From Salinivirgaceae bacterium (GTDB lineage: Bacteria; Bacteroidota; Bacteroidia; Bacteroidales; SZUA-534), in contig JAFYYJ010000114.1 of NCBI GenBank assembly GCA_017557605.1, positions 1 through 37,118 of the forward strand: a DNA stretch of 37,118 nt, in the 5' to 3' direction. A program made the translations under genes and the position numbers. This document shows positions 1 through 7,620 of this stretch, in pieces. The stretch's first letter is position 1. Every line of letters starts with the position of its first letter. A model generated the notes under the pieces. It saw only the letters and a list, made by a program, of their open reading frames with translations. It made no database searches and was not told where the DNA came from.

Positions 1-1
1 A

Positions 2-1228
2 ACCGACCAACAGCGCCAATGCATCGGCAAACTGATTGACTACTACCGCACGGGCGACCTGCGACTGTGGGACGAGTATAACATTCTGTGGGTGAGCGAC
101 AATCGGCCGCGCGTTGATTTTGTGAACGGCTTTGTTGAAGTGTACGGCGACCCGCTCGGAATCAAGGGCACTTGGGAAGCGCTTGTCAACTTCAAAGACC
201 TGACGGCCACGCATCGCACCGAAACCATCAGCGGCAACGCGCAATGGTTCGAAGACCACGCCCCCATCGACAGCCGTTTCAAGAAATCGAGCGTTAAAGG
301 CGTGACTGCCAAAGTGATAACTGCCGTTCAACTTGGCGGCGACTGCTACCCGTCAACACCCATCGGCATCAACCTGCCAAACGCCGACTGGATTCGCAAG
401 GAACACGGCTCAAAGTCGGTAACCATCGAGAACATCACCTACGCCTACCATCAGGCGAGCCTTGGCAGCGGAATGCTCGACGAGTTCTGCAACAACGACG
501 CCGAACGGGCCCGCTCGCGCAAGTACGGCTACCAATCGAGCAACCTGCACACCGACCTGCACGAGTGTCTGGGACACGGCTCGGGGCAACTGCTGCCTGG
601 CACCAATCCCGACGCGCTGAAAAACTACAGTTCGACTTTGGAAGAAGCCCGCGCCGACCTTTTCGCGCTCTACTATATTGCCGACCCGAAGATTGTCGAA
701 CTCGGCCTTCTGCCTGACAACGAAGCGTTTAAAGCCGAATACGATTCGTATATCCGCAACGGCCTTATGACGCAACTCACGCGCATTGAACTGGGCAAAG
801 ACCTTGAAGAATCGCATATGCGCAACCGCCAACTCATTGCCCGCTGGGCTCTTGAGCACGGCAAGGCCGATAAGGTGATTGAAATGCCCGTCATCGACGG
901 CAAGACCTACACGGTGATTAACGATTACGCCCGTCTGCGGCAACTTTTCGCTGCTCTGCTTGCTGAAATCCAACGTATTAAATCGGAAGGCGACTACGAA
1001 GCGGGCAAGAATCTTGTTGAGACCTACGCCGTGAAAATCGACCGCCAACTGCACGCCGAAGTTCTTGAGCGCTTCAAGAAACTGAACATCGCCCCCTACG
1101 GCGGCTTTGTAAATCCTGTGCTGAAACCCGTTGTCGAAAACGGCAAGATAACTGATATAACTATCGATTACACAGAAAGTTACACCGAGCAAATGTTGCG
1201 GTATGGGCGGGAATTTGGGTTCTTATAA
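2..1228 (+). CDS. Dipeptidyl peptidase III (M49), C-terminal part
   Basis: Zinc metallopeptidase of family M49, which removes dipeptides from the N-termini of short peptides. The reading frame is open from base 2, before the first possible GTG/ATG at 92, and reads straight into conserved DPP III sequence (DEYNILWV...DFVNGFVEVYGDP). The gene is therefore cut by the window edge and about 400 C-terminal residues are visible. The zinc motif is HECLGH (bases 560-577), the form with Cys at the third position that I associate with Bacteroides DPP III, instead of HELLGH. The second metal motif EEARAD follows at 641-658. Both are intact, so the enzyme should be active. The gene is visibly more GC-rich than the next two genes. 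A strong hairpin follows the stop codon, so it probably ends its transcription unit. Confidence 0.95.
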   Translation, partial: TDQQRQCIGKLIDYYRTGDLRLWDEYNILWVSDNRPRVDFVNGFVEVYGDPLGIKGTWEALVNFKDLTATHRTETISGNAQWFEDHAPIDSRFKKSSVKGVTAKVITAVQLGGDCYPSTPIGINLPNADWIRKEHGSKSVTIENITYAYHQASLGSGMLDEFCNNDAERARSRKYGYQSSNLHTDLHECLGHGSGQLLPGTNPDALKNYSSTLEEARADLFALYYIADPKIVELGLLPDNEAFKAEYDSYIRNGLMTQLTRIELGKDLEESHMRNRQLIARWALEHGKADKVIEMPVIDGKTYTVINDYARLRQLFAALLAEIQRIKSEGDYEAGKNLVETYAVKIDRQLHAEVLERFKKLNIAPYGGFVNPVLKPVVENGKITDITIDYTESYTEQMLRYGREFGFL

Positions 1229-1254
1229 ATAGAAGTTTCGCACAGACAACACAA

Positions 1255-1276
1255 GCCCCCGACAAGTGTCGGGGGC
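1255..1276. terminator. Perfect GC-rich hairpin between converging genes
   Basis: GCCCCCGACA and TGTCGGGGGC form a perfect 10-bp inverted repeat with only two bases between the arms. It lies 26 bases after the DPP III stop and before the stop of the converging minus-strand gene. There is no strong T-run on either side, so it may be a 3'-end stabilising hairpin instead of a classical intrinsic terminator. Confidence 0.6.
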
Positions 1277-1307
1277 ACGGATTGTATTGATTAAATATCA
1301 AGACGTA

Positions 1308-1964
1308 TTAAATTTGTTCTTCTCTTGTAAAACTCCATTCTCTTGTGCATTTTTCACCTACAAGTTTCTTGTACTCAAACTCATTTGCAGATTTAAAAAC
1401 GTTTTGACGCGGTTTTCCTTTTGGATTGTTCGAATGTTCTATGAAATCGTCTTTCCAATATATGTTATTACTCTTTCCAAGAGAAAAACCATTTAGTAAG
1501 GCATAGAGATAGGTGGATTGTTTGTTATATCCATATTCTTTTTTCCTTTCGAACATACACTTTTCCTTATTCCATATCAAGTACATTCCTTCTTTGTCTT
1601 TCACTTCATATGAACGAATAAGTGCGGATGCTCGGTACTCTCCCGTTTGACTTTCAAAAGTAATATCAAAACCCGAGTTGTGCGCATTTAAAGTCATAAG
1701 TGGAAAAAATGGAACTTTTTCCAAGTCTCTTCCATTACGATGATACACAATGGGGTCGTGTATACCATTAGTTTTCTCACTATGAAAATAAAACTCAACA
1801 GTCTTGATAAATACTTGAAAGACATCATTCACATTAATATACCCACCATAAATGAATACTGGTGCAAGTTTTTCAAATAACTCTTGTAGTTTTTTTTCAT
1901 CAGTAGCATCGTTGATTTGCCATTCAAAATCTTCTAATTTTTCTTTTAACATTCCCATAATCAT
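1308..1964 (-). CDS. Hypothetical protein, 218 aa
   Basis: I do not recognise this family with confidence. There is no signal peptide or membrane segment, so it is probably cytoplasmic. The protein starts with a charged helical stretch (about residues 5-40). A mixed alpha/beta region follows, with conserved-looking blocks: TVEFYFHSE, DPIVYHRNGR, LNAHNSGFDITFES and EYRASALIRSYEV. The C-terminus is rich in Lys, Asn and Tyr. Several start codons are available (1964, 1958, 1952) and none is decided by a clear ribosome binding site. The gene is AT-rich compared with DPP III, as is its upstream same-strand neighbour, the deiminase. The two may have been gained together. A nucleic-acid-modifying role is only a guess from the YRASALIR-type block. 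Confidence 0.7.
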   Translation of the reverse strand: MIMGMLKEKLEDFEWQINDATDEKKLQELFEKLAPVFIYGGYINVNDVFQVFIKTVEFYFHSEKTNGIHDPIVYHRNGRDLEKVPFFPLMTLNAHNSGFDITFESQTGEYRASALIRSYEVKDKEGMYLIWNKEKCMFERKKEYGYNKQSTYLYALLNGFSLGKSNNIYWKDDFIEHSNNPKGKPRQNVFKSANEFEYKKLVGEKCTREWSFTREEQI

Positions 1965-2006
1965 TCATTTTCTAGGTTAAACAAACACAATAATACAAAC
2001 AAATGC

Positions 2007-3617
2007 CTAATAATCAGTTTTGTTTTTCCCATTCAATTCATCAAGGCACAATATAAGGTTGCTCTGTGCTCTTACATCGCCTTGCTCTGCGGCTTTGGTG
2101 TACCATTCAATGGCTTTGTTCAGGTCTTTTTCAACGCCATCGCCAAACTCATAGCAAAAGCCGAGACCGTTTTGCGCTGGCGCATAGCCTTGCTCTGCGG
2201 CTTTTGTTAACCACTCAACGGCTTTCGCAATGTCTTTCTTAACGCCTTCGCCGTATTTATAGCACCAAGCAAGATAGAACTGGGCTCGCAGTGAACCTTG
2301 TTCGGCCAAAGGTTTTAACTCGTCGAAAACCAAATCCGAATATTCATCATCATCACTTCTTACCGTTGCGTATTTAATATTCCACGAAATGCAGTGCAAG
2401 GCCCCGCCTTTTTCGGCAATGTCACGCATTTGGATTTGGCGGACATCGCAATCAGGAAACGCATTCTTCACGTATTCCAATGCCTGTTTGTCTTCATCAA
2501 TCCCAAACGACGGCATAATTATCTTATTACCAACCTGTAAGAAGTTGATATACGCCCAATTCCAATCGGGATTCGGATTTTCCACATCGAACAGCATTTC
2601 AGTAACTTCAAAGCCGTACGATTCAAGGATTCGGCGGATTGCGTCTGCTTCTCTGGCATCGGTGTCACGGTGATTTGACATTAAAACCTTGTTGCCACCG
2701 CACCATTTGACAAAGCCGTCGGAATGGCCGTAGACATCAGTATTGGGGTCGTTGGCATCGCCAATCTGGTGCCAAGGAATGACTATGACGTGGCGGCCCA
2801 ACTCTTTTTCCAGCAACAACTTAAACTGCATATCATTTTTTCGCTTTCCGTTTTCGGTGAATACCTTGTTGGTCATCACATAATAGTCGCCACAAGGGAC
2901 AATGTTGCCGCCATCGATTATCAATTTCGTTTCTTTATAATTGATATTCAATGCTTTGCAGGCATCTTTGCAGTCGGTCGTATGCTCATCATCACCACGC
3001 AGATAATCGGGCGCATACTTATACTTAAGAAACTCGTTTTCAGAAATTTGGATTGGCATATAATCGCGAGCCCAAATGTCACGTGTTGATTCCAGCAAAC
3101 TCCAACGGATTCCCATTTCGTCCATCAGTTCGGTTAAGCTGCTGAAAAACGACGGCGATTCTTTCTTTAAACATTTGGATAAGAATACGATATTGGTGTT
3201 TCTGTCGGCATTTATCGGGTTTGGTTTCTTGGCTTCAAAACGGCTTTCACCATTAAGTGCGCTTAAATCATAGAGCCTTTTTTCCGGGGAAATCACCACA
3301 TCTTCATCACCTATAAGCGCTCCGGGAATCTGTTCAATAAAATCGAACATTGCTTCCAGAATTGTCCACAACCGCTCATAAGGTAGCAATATACCTTTTG
3401 TCTCAAGGTGTGTTAATATAGACCAGTAAGCATCTGCAAAATAGACACAATTGCCAAGTCCGACTTTAACATCCCAATAATACTCGAAACCTTCGTTGAT
3501 TTCGTTCCATATTTCGTCAGAGAGTTCAAAATCTATCTTACTCAATACCAATTTGTGTAAAACGGGTTCCGAAAACGCACCTTCCATAAAAGGTGATATT
3601 ATTTCTTTATTTTTCAT
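2007..3617 (-). CDS. Agmatine/peptidyl-arginine deiminase-family protein with N-terminal extension and C-terminal Sel1 repeats
   Basis: A three-part protein of 536 residues. Residues 1 to about 130 form an unrecognised domain. Residues about 140-415 are a PAD_porph/agmatine-deiminase-type fold carrying the family hallmarks: RDIWARDYMP (179-188), DGGNIV (235-240), YGHSDGFVKW (296-305) and GGALHCISW (404-412), with Cys409 as the expected nucleophile and His298/Asp300 as partners. Residues about 440-525 are Sel1-like repeats with two clear units (KAVEWLTKAAEQG, KAIEWYTKAAEQG), which usually mediate protein contacts. Plain agmatine deiminase is about 350-370 residues, so both flanks are additions. 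No signal peptide is seen and the protein should be cytoplasmic. The guanidino substrate (agmatine, free arginine or protein arginine) cannot be decided. No polyamine genes (aguB, speA) lie nearby. Confidence 0.88.
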   Translation of the reverse strand: MKNKEIISPFMEGAFSEPVLHKLVLSKIDFELSDEIWNEINEGFEYYWDVKVGLGNCVYFADAYWSILTHLETKGILLPYERLWTILEAMFDFIEQIPGALIGDEDVVISPEKRLYDLSALNGESRFEAKKPNPINADRNTNIVFLSKCLKKESPSFFSSLTELMDEMGIRWSLLESTRDIWARDYMPIQISENEFLKYKYAPDYLRGDDEHTTDCKDACKALNINYKETKLIIDGGNIVPCGDYYVMTNKVFTENGKRKNDMQFKLLLEKELGRHVIVIPWHQIGDANDPNTDVYGHSDGFVKWCGGNKVLMSNHRDTDAREADAIRRILESYGFEVTEMLFDVENPNPDWNWAYINFLQVGNKIIMPSFGIDEDKQALEYVKNAFPDCDVRQIQMRDIAEKGGALHCISWNIKYATVRSDDDEYSDLVFDELKPLAEQGSLRAQFYLAWCYKYGEGVKKDIAKAVEWLTKAAEQGYAPAQNGLGFCYEFGDGVEKDLNKAIEWYTKAAEQGDVRAQSNLILCLDELNGKNKTDY

Positions 3618-3824
3618 AATAAAAATTTTTAATAAATTATTAATATTCAGTGTTTTCGCGCGTTAAACACACTGCAATTGTAGGTGGTTGAAATGAATCG
3701 GACAAAGATTTTCGGGAAAAACTCAAAAAGTGGCCTCCGAATAAATTATATATATTATTTTATTAATAATCAATAAAATATATAACAAAGGCCTCGCAAG
3801 GATTTCGCGTTTTGGAAAATGCCG

Positions 3825-3847
3825 GCGCAAACGATTGCGCACTTTTT
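3825..3847 (+). terminator. Intrinsic-terminator-like hairpin
   Basis: GCGCAA-ACGA-TTGCGC is a perfect 6-bp stem with a four-base loop, followed by ACTTTTT. It has the form of a plus-strand terminator, yet no plus-strand gene precedes it. It could be a remnant or serve an unseen transcript. Confidence 0.4.
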
Positions 3848-3875
3848 ACGATATAAAAAATTTAAAACAATGATA

Positions 3876-3932
3876 GAGTGCAGAAGGAAGTGAGTTGGCT
3901 ACAAATTGTAGTCACCCGAAAATGCAGCACTC
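3876..3932 (-). terminator. Long stem-loop downstream of the glycosyltransferase
   Basis: GAGTGC (3876-3881) pairs with GCACTC (3927-3932), and CTACAAATTGTAG forms an inner hairpin. It lies 64 bases past the stop of the minus-strand glycosyltransferase gene. On that strand a weak T-containing tract follows, so it may be that gene's terminator. Confidence 0.35.
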
Positions 3933-3995
3933 AAGAAAACAGTAATAAATCAGTGCAAAAACACCAAAGCACTACAGCGAGCAAAGCATTGGAAA

Positions 3996-4865
3996 TCAGC
4001 TGCAGAAATATCCCAACTTGTAGAATCCGAACAGTTTCATCGACGGATTGGTGCCCAACAAGTTACGCTCAATTGGGCGACGGAAAAGTTTGTAGGCAAG
4101 CACAACAAGCCAGACAACACAGCAACGTTTCAACTTGTTGTATGTCAACAACAAACGGCTGTATCCTTCCAAATCGGCAGAGTGAGTGCGCAGATTGTCG
4201 ATACCTCGGCGAGTTTTGGCAAGAAACTCTTCGGCGGTGTCGCTATCGTCGTGATAGACTGGATTTTGAATATGCAGAATCGGTTCATTAAACTGCTGAA
4301 GCATTTTTCCAAACAAGGTGTCCTCGTGTCCGTAACCAACAAACGACTCATCGAAAGCCACTTTTAGAGCCAAATCTTTATCTATCAAATAATTGGAAGT
4401 CTTGAAACTCTGGTAGGGATTTGCCTGTCGTTCATCGAGCGTCTGTGCCTCACAAGTGATTCCGTATTTGTAGCGCAGTGGATTGATATTAAGGTCATTA
4501 TCCTGACGATAAAGCAATCCTCCGCAAACAACTTTGGCCTTGCCTATGGCAGCAACATATCGTTTCAAAAAATCGGCATCGGCTGGACAAACATCGGCAT
4601 CGAGACACAAAAGCCACTGATACTTAGCCTCTTGCAATAACCGGTTGCGCATCTTCGATATTCCAATATTGCTGTCGAGGCGCACCAAACGGCAGTTGGG
4701 CATATCGGCTATCCGACTGTTTTCCCGCACAATAGCGGCATCGGTCGAAGCATCATCAACAACCACAATCTCAACCTTGGCATCAAGGCCTTCAGATTGG
4801 CGCAAGAGTTCCTCTACAAGATTGGCGCACTGGCAGTTATATGTCGGTATCAGAATCGAAAGCAC
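3996..4865 (-). CDS. Glycosyltransferase family 2
   Basis: Cytoplasmic GT-A-fold enzyme expected to transfer a sugar from a nucleotide-sugar donor to a glycan or lipid acceptor. From the chosen start it opens with the classical LSILIPTYNC strand. VEIVVVDDASTD (nucleotide binding) and a DxD-like metal site in LLCLDADVCP follow. A C-terminal hydrophobic stretch with basic residues (CCVVWLVVLAYKLFRR) may touch the membrane. The frame is open upstream to an ATG at 4967, but that would add about 34 residues unlike any GT2 start. A perfect TACATTTG promoter box at 4882-4889 lies inside that extension, which argues for the GTG at 4865. The gene stands alone and diverges from the kinase gene, so its glycan cannot be named. 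Confidence 0.88.
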   Translation of the reverse strand: MLSILIPTYNCQCANLVEELLRQSEGLDAKVEIVVVDDASTDAAIVRENSRIADMPNCRLVRLDSNIGISKMRNRLLQEAKYQWLLCLDADVCPADADFLKRYVAAIGKAKVVCGGLLYRQDNDLNINPLRYKYGITCEAQTLDERQANPYQSFKTSNYLIDKDLALKVAFDESFVGYGHEDTLFGKMLQQFNEPILHIQNPVYHDDSDTAEEFLAKTRRGIDNLRTHSADLEGYSRLLLTYNKLKRCCVVWLVVLAYKLFRRPIERNLLGTNPSMKLFGFYKLGYFCS

Positions 4866-4881
4866 TTCGGTGTGTTTTTCG

Positions 4882-4889
4882 CAAATGTA
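4882..4889 (-). promoter_or_regulatory. Bacteroidota -7 box for the glycosyltransferase
   Basis: The minus strand reads TACATTTG, a perfect TAnnTTTG element, 16 bases before the GTG at 4865. It decides the start by placing transcription downstream of the ATG at 4967. No clean -33 TTTG is seen at the usual distance. Confidence 0.6.
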
Positions 4890-4981
4890 TAAAAATGAAC
4901 AATCGACATCGGTCAAATTCAGCAAATAAAACACCGCGAAATACGTATAAAATGGTATTAGCAACATATCATTTCAATAGG

Positions 4982-4989
4982 TATATTTG
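4982..4989 (+). promoter_or_regulatory. Bacteroidota -7 box for the kinase gene
   Basis: TATATTTG matches TAnnTTTG perfectly and lies 40 bases before the ATG at 5030. No obvious -33 TTTG. Confidence 0.55.
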
Positions 4990-5029
4990 CCGCCGATTTA
5001 AAGAATTATAAAAACTTAATTATCAGATT

Positions 5030-5863
5030 ATGAGTTACAAAAGAATCCTCACCATTCAAGACATTTCGTGCGTCGGACAGTGCTCGCTGACCGTTGCGCT
5101 TCCAATCATATCAGCCTGCGGTGTTGAGACCTCAGTTCTTCCGTCGGCTGTTCTGTCGACACACACTGGTGGCTTCACAGGCTTCACTTTCCGCGACCTG
5201 ACCGAGGATATGCCGCTCATCGAAAACCACTGGAACAAAGAAGGCATCAAGTTTGAGGCAATCTACACCGGATATCTGGGCAGCACAAAACAAATCGACT
5301 ATGTTATCAGCATCATAAACTCGACACTCGAGGCTGGCGCGAAAATCATCATCGACCCCGCAATGGCCGACAACGGCACGCTCTACTACGGTTTCGACGA
5401 CGTGTTTGTAAACGCAATGGCAAAACTCTGCGCCAAAGCCGATTACGTTCTGCCAAACATCACCGAAGCTTGCTTCATCACCGGCAGCGAGTACAAAACT
5501 GAGTACGACAAGGCTTACATTATGGATTTGCTGCAGAAGTTGGTGGCAAACGGCTCTAAAAATGTAATACTTACGGGCGTCAGCTACAAACCTGAGACTA
5601 CGGGAGTTGTGGTTTACGAGAACGGCGAGTATAAATATTACGAGCACAAGAAGATAGCACAAGGCAGCCACGGCACAGGCGATGTTTACGCATCGGCTTT
5701 TGTGGGCGCGCTTATGAACGGCAAACCTGCTTACGACTCGGCAAAAATCGCCGCCGACTACACCGTGAAGTGCATCGAGAACACTCAAGACGGCTCGAAC
5801 CACTGGTACGGATGCAAGTTCGAAACCGGTATTCCCGATTTACTGAAAATGCTTGGAAAATAA
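5030..5863 (+). CDS. Pyridoxamine/pyridoxal kinase-like PfkB-family protein
   Basis: ATP-dependent kinase of the ribokinase fold, expected to phosphorylate a B6 vitamer in the pyridoxal-phosphate salvage pathway. It has the N-terminal block ILTIQDISCVGQCSL and THTGGF typical of the Bacteroides/Firmicutes 'pyridoxamine kinase' branch. The NITEACFITG block (about 145) and the catalytic GSHGTGDVYASAF signature (about residues 212-224, anion hole and catalytic Asp) are also present. The length of 277 residues is normal for the family. It is a single-gene unit with its own promoter box upstream and a strong terminator downstream. The exact vitamer preference cannot be read from sequence. A hydroxymethylpyrimidine kinase is the main alternative but is less likely given the N-terminus. 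Confidence 0.88.
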   Translation: MSYKRILTIQDISCVGQCSLTVALPIISACGVETSVLPSAVLSTHTGGFTGFTFRDLTEDMPLIENHWNKEGIKFEAIYTGYLGSTKQIDYVISIINSTLEAGAKIIIDPAMADNGTLYYGFDDVFVNAMAKLCAKADYVLPNITEACFITGSEYKTEYDKAYIMDLLQKLVANGSKNVILTGVSYKPETTGVVVYENGEYKYYEHKKIAQGSHGTGDVYASAFVGALMNGKPAYDSAKIAADYTVKCIENTQDGSNHWYGCKFETGIPDLLKMLGK

Positions 5864-5874
5864 TTGGTTATAAA

Positions 5875-5918
5875 GCATAAAAAAACGCAAGTTCAAATGA
5901 GCTTGCGTTTTTTTATGC
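5875..5918. terminator. Perfect 17-bp bidirectional terminator
   Basis: The arms 5875-5891 and 5902-5918 are perfectly complementary (core CGCAAG / CTTGCG flanked by A7 and T7) around a 10-base loop. It has A- and T-runs on both sides and sits between two converging genes, so it should end transcription from both. Confidence 0.92.
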
Positions 5919-5928
5919 CTGGCAGCAA

Positions 5929-6495
5929 CTACTTATCCTTGTGAAGTTTCTTGTCGACTTTAACTCCCATAATAAGCTGTTTGACAACCGATTTCGACAG
6001 ATAGGTTTCGGCGCCTTTCTTGCCCATACTGAAAACGAAGCGCAACTGCTTGCCGCCTAACATTTTCTTTTCAACAAAACAGACCATCTTGTTAGAGTGA
6101 CTTAAGCGGCCACTACCAGTAACAGCGCGGCCATTGAACTCCACCACAGTCCCCAAATCCTTGTCGAAAAGCTCGAGTATGCCGTTCAACGAGGAAAGAA
6201 CCTCATCCCTATTGACACCCAGCCACATACAAGTCTCATCGAAAGGGTCAATCGAGAAATTTTCGGTGTCGTCATAGAAAAATTCCATAATACGGAACAC
6301 TCTGCCCAAACCGAGGTAGTAACCGAATGTTCCGTCATCGTCTTTGTATGAGAAAACGCTGAAGTGGTTGTCGTTCTCCTCAACATCGATTATCTCCATT
6401 CGTATGCCCGCCGGTATGTCCTGCGCCGACAATTTAAGTGCGCTGAATGTCAGCGTGAGCGAGGCTAAAAGCCCAAATATCAATCGGTTTTTCAT
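5929..6495 (-). CDS. Secreted hypothetical protein
   Basis: Family not recognised. From the ATG at 6495 the protein begins MKNRLIFGLLASLTLTFSALKLSAQ, a good Sec signal peptide with cleavage expected after LSA, so it should be periplasmic or outer-surface. The mature part is about 165 residues of mixed beta strands (MEIIDVEENDNHFSVFSYKDDDGTFGYYLGLG) and a basic tail. There is no lipobox. The frame is open to an ATG at 6537, but a perfect TAGTTTTG box at 6520-6527 falls inside that extension, and only the inner start gives a clean signal peptide. It faces the divergent TPR-protein gene across a short intergenic region, so the two could share regulation. Confidence 0.75.
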   Translation of the reverse strand: MKNRLIFGLLASLTLTFSALKLSAQDIPAGIRMEIIDVEENDNHFSVFSYKDDDGTFGYYLGLGRVFRIMEFFYDDTENFSIDPFDETCMWLGVNRDEVLSSLNGILELFDKDLGTVVEFNGRAVTGSGRLSHSNKMVCFVEKKMLGGKQLRFVFSMGKKGAETYLSKSVVKQLIMGVKVDKKLHKDK

Positions 6496-6519
6496 TTCAA
6501 TTCTGTGTTTTCGGTAAAA

Positions 6520-6527
6520 CAAAACTA
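6520..6527 (-). promoter_or_regulatory. -7 box for the secreted protein at 5929-6495
   Basis: The minus strand reads TAGTTTTG (perfect TAnnTTTG), 24 bases before the ATG at 6495. It supports that start. Confidence 0.5.
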
Positions 6528-6645
6528 TCTTATTCACTTTGTTTTAAAGATAAAAAGAAAAGTTGAGAAATGCATTTTTTGAAATCAAAACACACCATTT
6601 TTTCATACAGAAACACTTTCGCACCACACCAAAACGTTATTTGCA

Positions 6646-6653
6646 TACATTTG
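6646..6653 (+). promoter_or_regulatory. -7 box for the TPR protein
   Basis: TACATTTG is a perfect TAnnTTTG element 16 bases before the ATG at 6670, giving a very short leader. No clear -33 element. Confidence 0.55.
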
Positions 6654-6669
6654 AAGTCAAATTAGAACA

Positions 6670-7620
6670 ATGCAAGCGAAGCACTTATTTATAGCGATTA
6701 TTTTACTGATAACAAGCACGTTGTCGTATAGTCAAGAGTCTGCCACAGAGCAGCAGTACAAGGCGGCAATGCAGAACGCCAAGACGGCTTTCGACGCAAA
6801 AATGTATTCCGAAGCGCTCTACTTCTACCGCGAAGCCTTGAAAATCAAACCCGACGCCAAGTTGCCGCGATACAAGATTGAAGACATCCGCACAATGTAT
6901 ATCGACGACGGGATTAAAGAAATAGCTGAAAACAAGCAAATTGCGCAGGAAGAAGTGAAAAAACAGGCCGAAGCCAAAGCCGACGAGCGCATTGAAACCG
7001 AGATTGAACAAGCACAGAAAGAACTTGAAACACTGAGAGTTGCCGCAGTCATAAACATCGAAGAAGAAACTAGTGTTTACGACGAAAATATTGACATTGC
7101 CGACGTGGTGCCAACTCTTGAGATAAAGCTGCCAGAGCCGGAACCCGAACCGGAAATTATTGAACCGGAGCCAGAACCAGTTGTTGCACAACAAGTTGAG
7201 ATTGTCAAAGAAGAGCCTAAGCCTGTTATTGAACAGCCTGCACCGAAAGAGGTAAAACCTGAGCCAAAGCCAGCACCAAAACCTGTTCCTACAAAACCAG
7301 TGGCAAAACCGGCCAACAAGCCTGTGAGTCAGCCTAAAGCAATGACCGGGAAAGAAAAAGAAGCGCGCAAAGAGGCTGAAATACAACAACTTAAAATCAG
7401 ATACCCCGAACAAAAAACGGTTCTTGAGATTGACCAACCCGGCAAGCACATCACCCGAGTGATAATGAACATCGACAACAAAGTATCAGTGTATCTGAAA
7501 GTTAAGCACAATTGGGGCGCAACATTCTACTTCCAAGACGAGATTGGCGAGGACAACCTGCGCAGCATTAGCGAACAGACTTTCAACAAAATGACAAATC
7601 TTGCGACCTATGGACATTAA
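6670..7620 (+). CDS. Exported protein with TPR-like, coiled-coil and Pro/Glu/Lys-rich regions
   Basis: It has a Sec signal peptide (LFIAIILLITSTLSYSQ, about residues 6-22). A TPR-like pair of helices follows (about 30-65: AFDAKMYSEALYFYREALKIKPDA), then a charged coiled coil (about 75-125). A long acidic then basic low-complexity linker spans about 150-230 (repeated EPEPEPE and KPxPKPVPTKP), and a C-terminal domain of about 75 residues is rich in beta strands (KTVLEIDQPGKHITRVIMNIDNKVSVYLKVKHNWG). The linker resembles periplasm-spanning segments, so an envelope-anchored or envelope-bridging role is possible, but no known family is assigned. The stop overlaps the start of the next gene by 11 bases, which suggests translational coupling with the SRPBCC protein. 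Confidence 0.78.
   Translation: MQAKHLFIAIILLITSTLSYSQESATEQQYKAAMQNAKTAFDAKMYSEALYFYREALKIKPDAKLPRYKIEDIRTMYIDDGIKEIAENKQIAQEEVKKQAEAKADERIETEIEQAQKELETLRVAAVINIEEETSVYDENIDIADVVPTLEIKLPEPEPEPEIIEPEPEPVVAQQVEIVKEEPKPVIEQPAPKEVKPEPKPAPKPVPTKPVAKPANKPVSQPKAMTGKEKEARKEAEIQQLKIRYPEQKTVLEIDQPGKHITRVIMNIDNKVSVYLKVKHNWGATFYFQDEIGEDNLRSISEQTFNKMTNLATYGH

Larger units (their letters stand above)
3618..3995. other. Gene-free stretch with several hairpins
   Basis: No convincing coding sequence was found. The part next to the deiminase start is very AT-rich and must hold its promoter, but no perfect TAnnTTTG box is seen there (a one-mismatch TACAATTG lies near 3672). An AT palindrome (TATTTTATT, seven bases, AATAAAATA) lies near 3752-3776. 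Two further hairpins at 3825-3847 and 3876-3932 are listed separately. A plus-strand ORF starting at 3878 overlaps the glycosyltransferase and is not believed. Confidence 0.5.

Noticed and set aside
410..1192. 260-residue minus-strand ORF opposite DPP III
   Set aside because: Shadow of a GC-rich gene with intact zinc motifs on the other strand.
3876..3932. tRNA-like or cloverleaf-like fold
   Set aside because: There is a closing stem and an inner hairpin, but no T-loop GTTCRA sequence, no anticodon arm and the length is too short.
3878..4291. Plus-strand ORF of 137 residues
   Set aside because: It overlaps the C-terminal part of the glycosyltransferase, lacks domains and has a start that falls in a stem-loop.
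6703..7449. 248-residue ORF opposite the exported TPR protein
   Set aside because: Its Phe/Trp/Cys/Arg-rich composition is the mirror of the Glu/Lys/Pro-rich real gene, which has a promoter box and a signal peptide.
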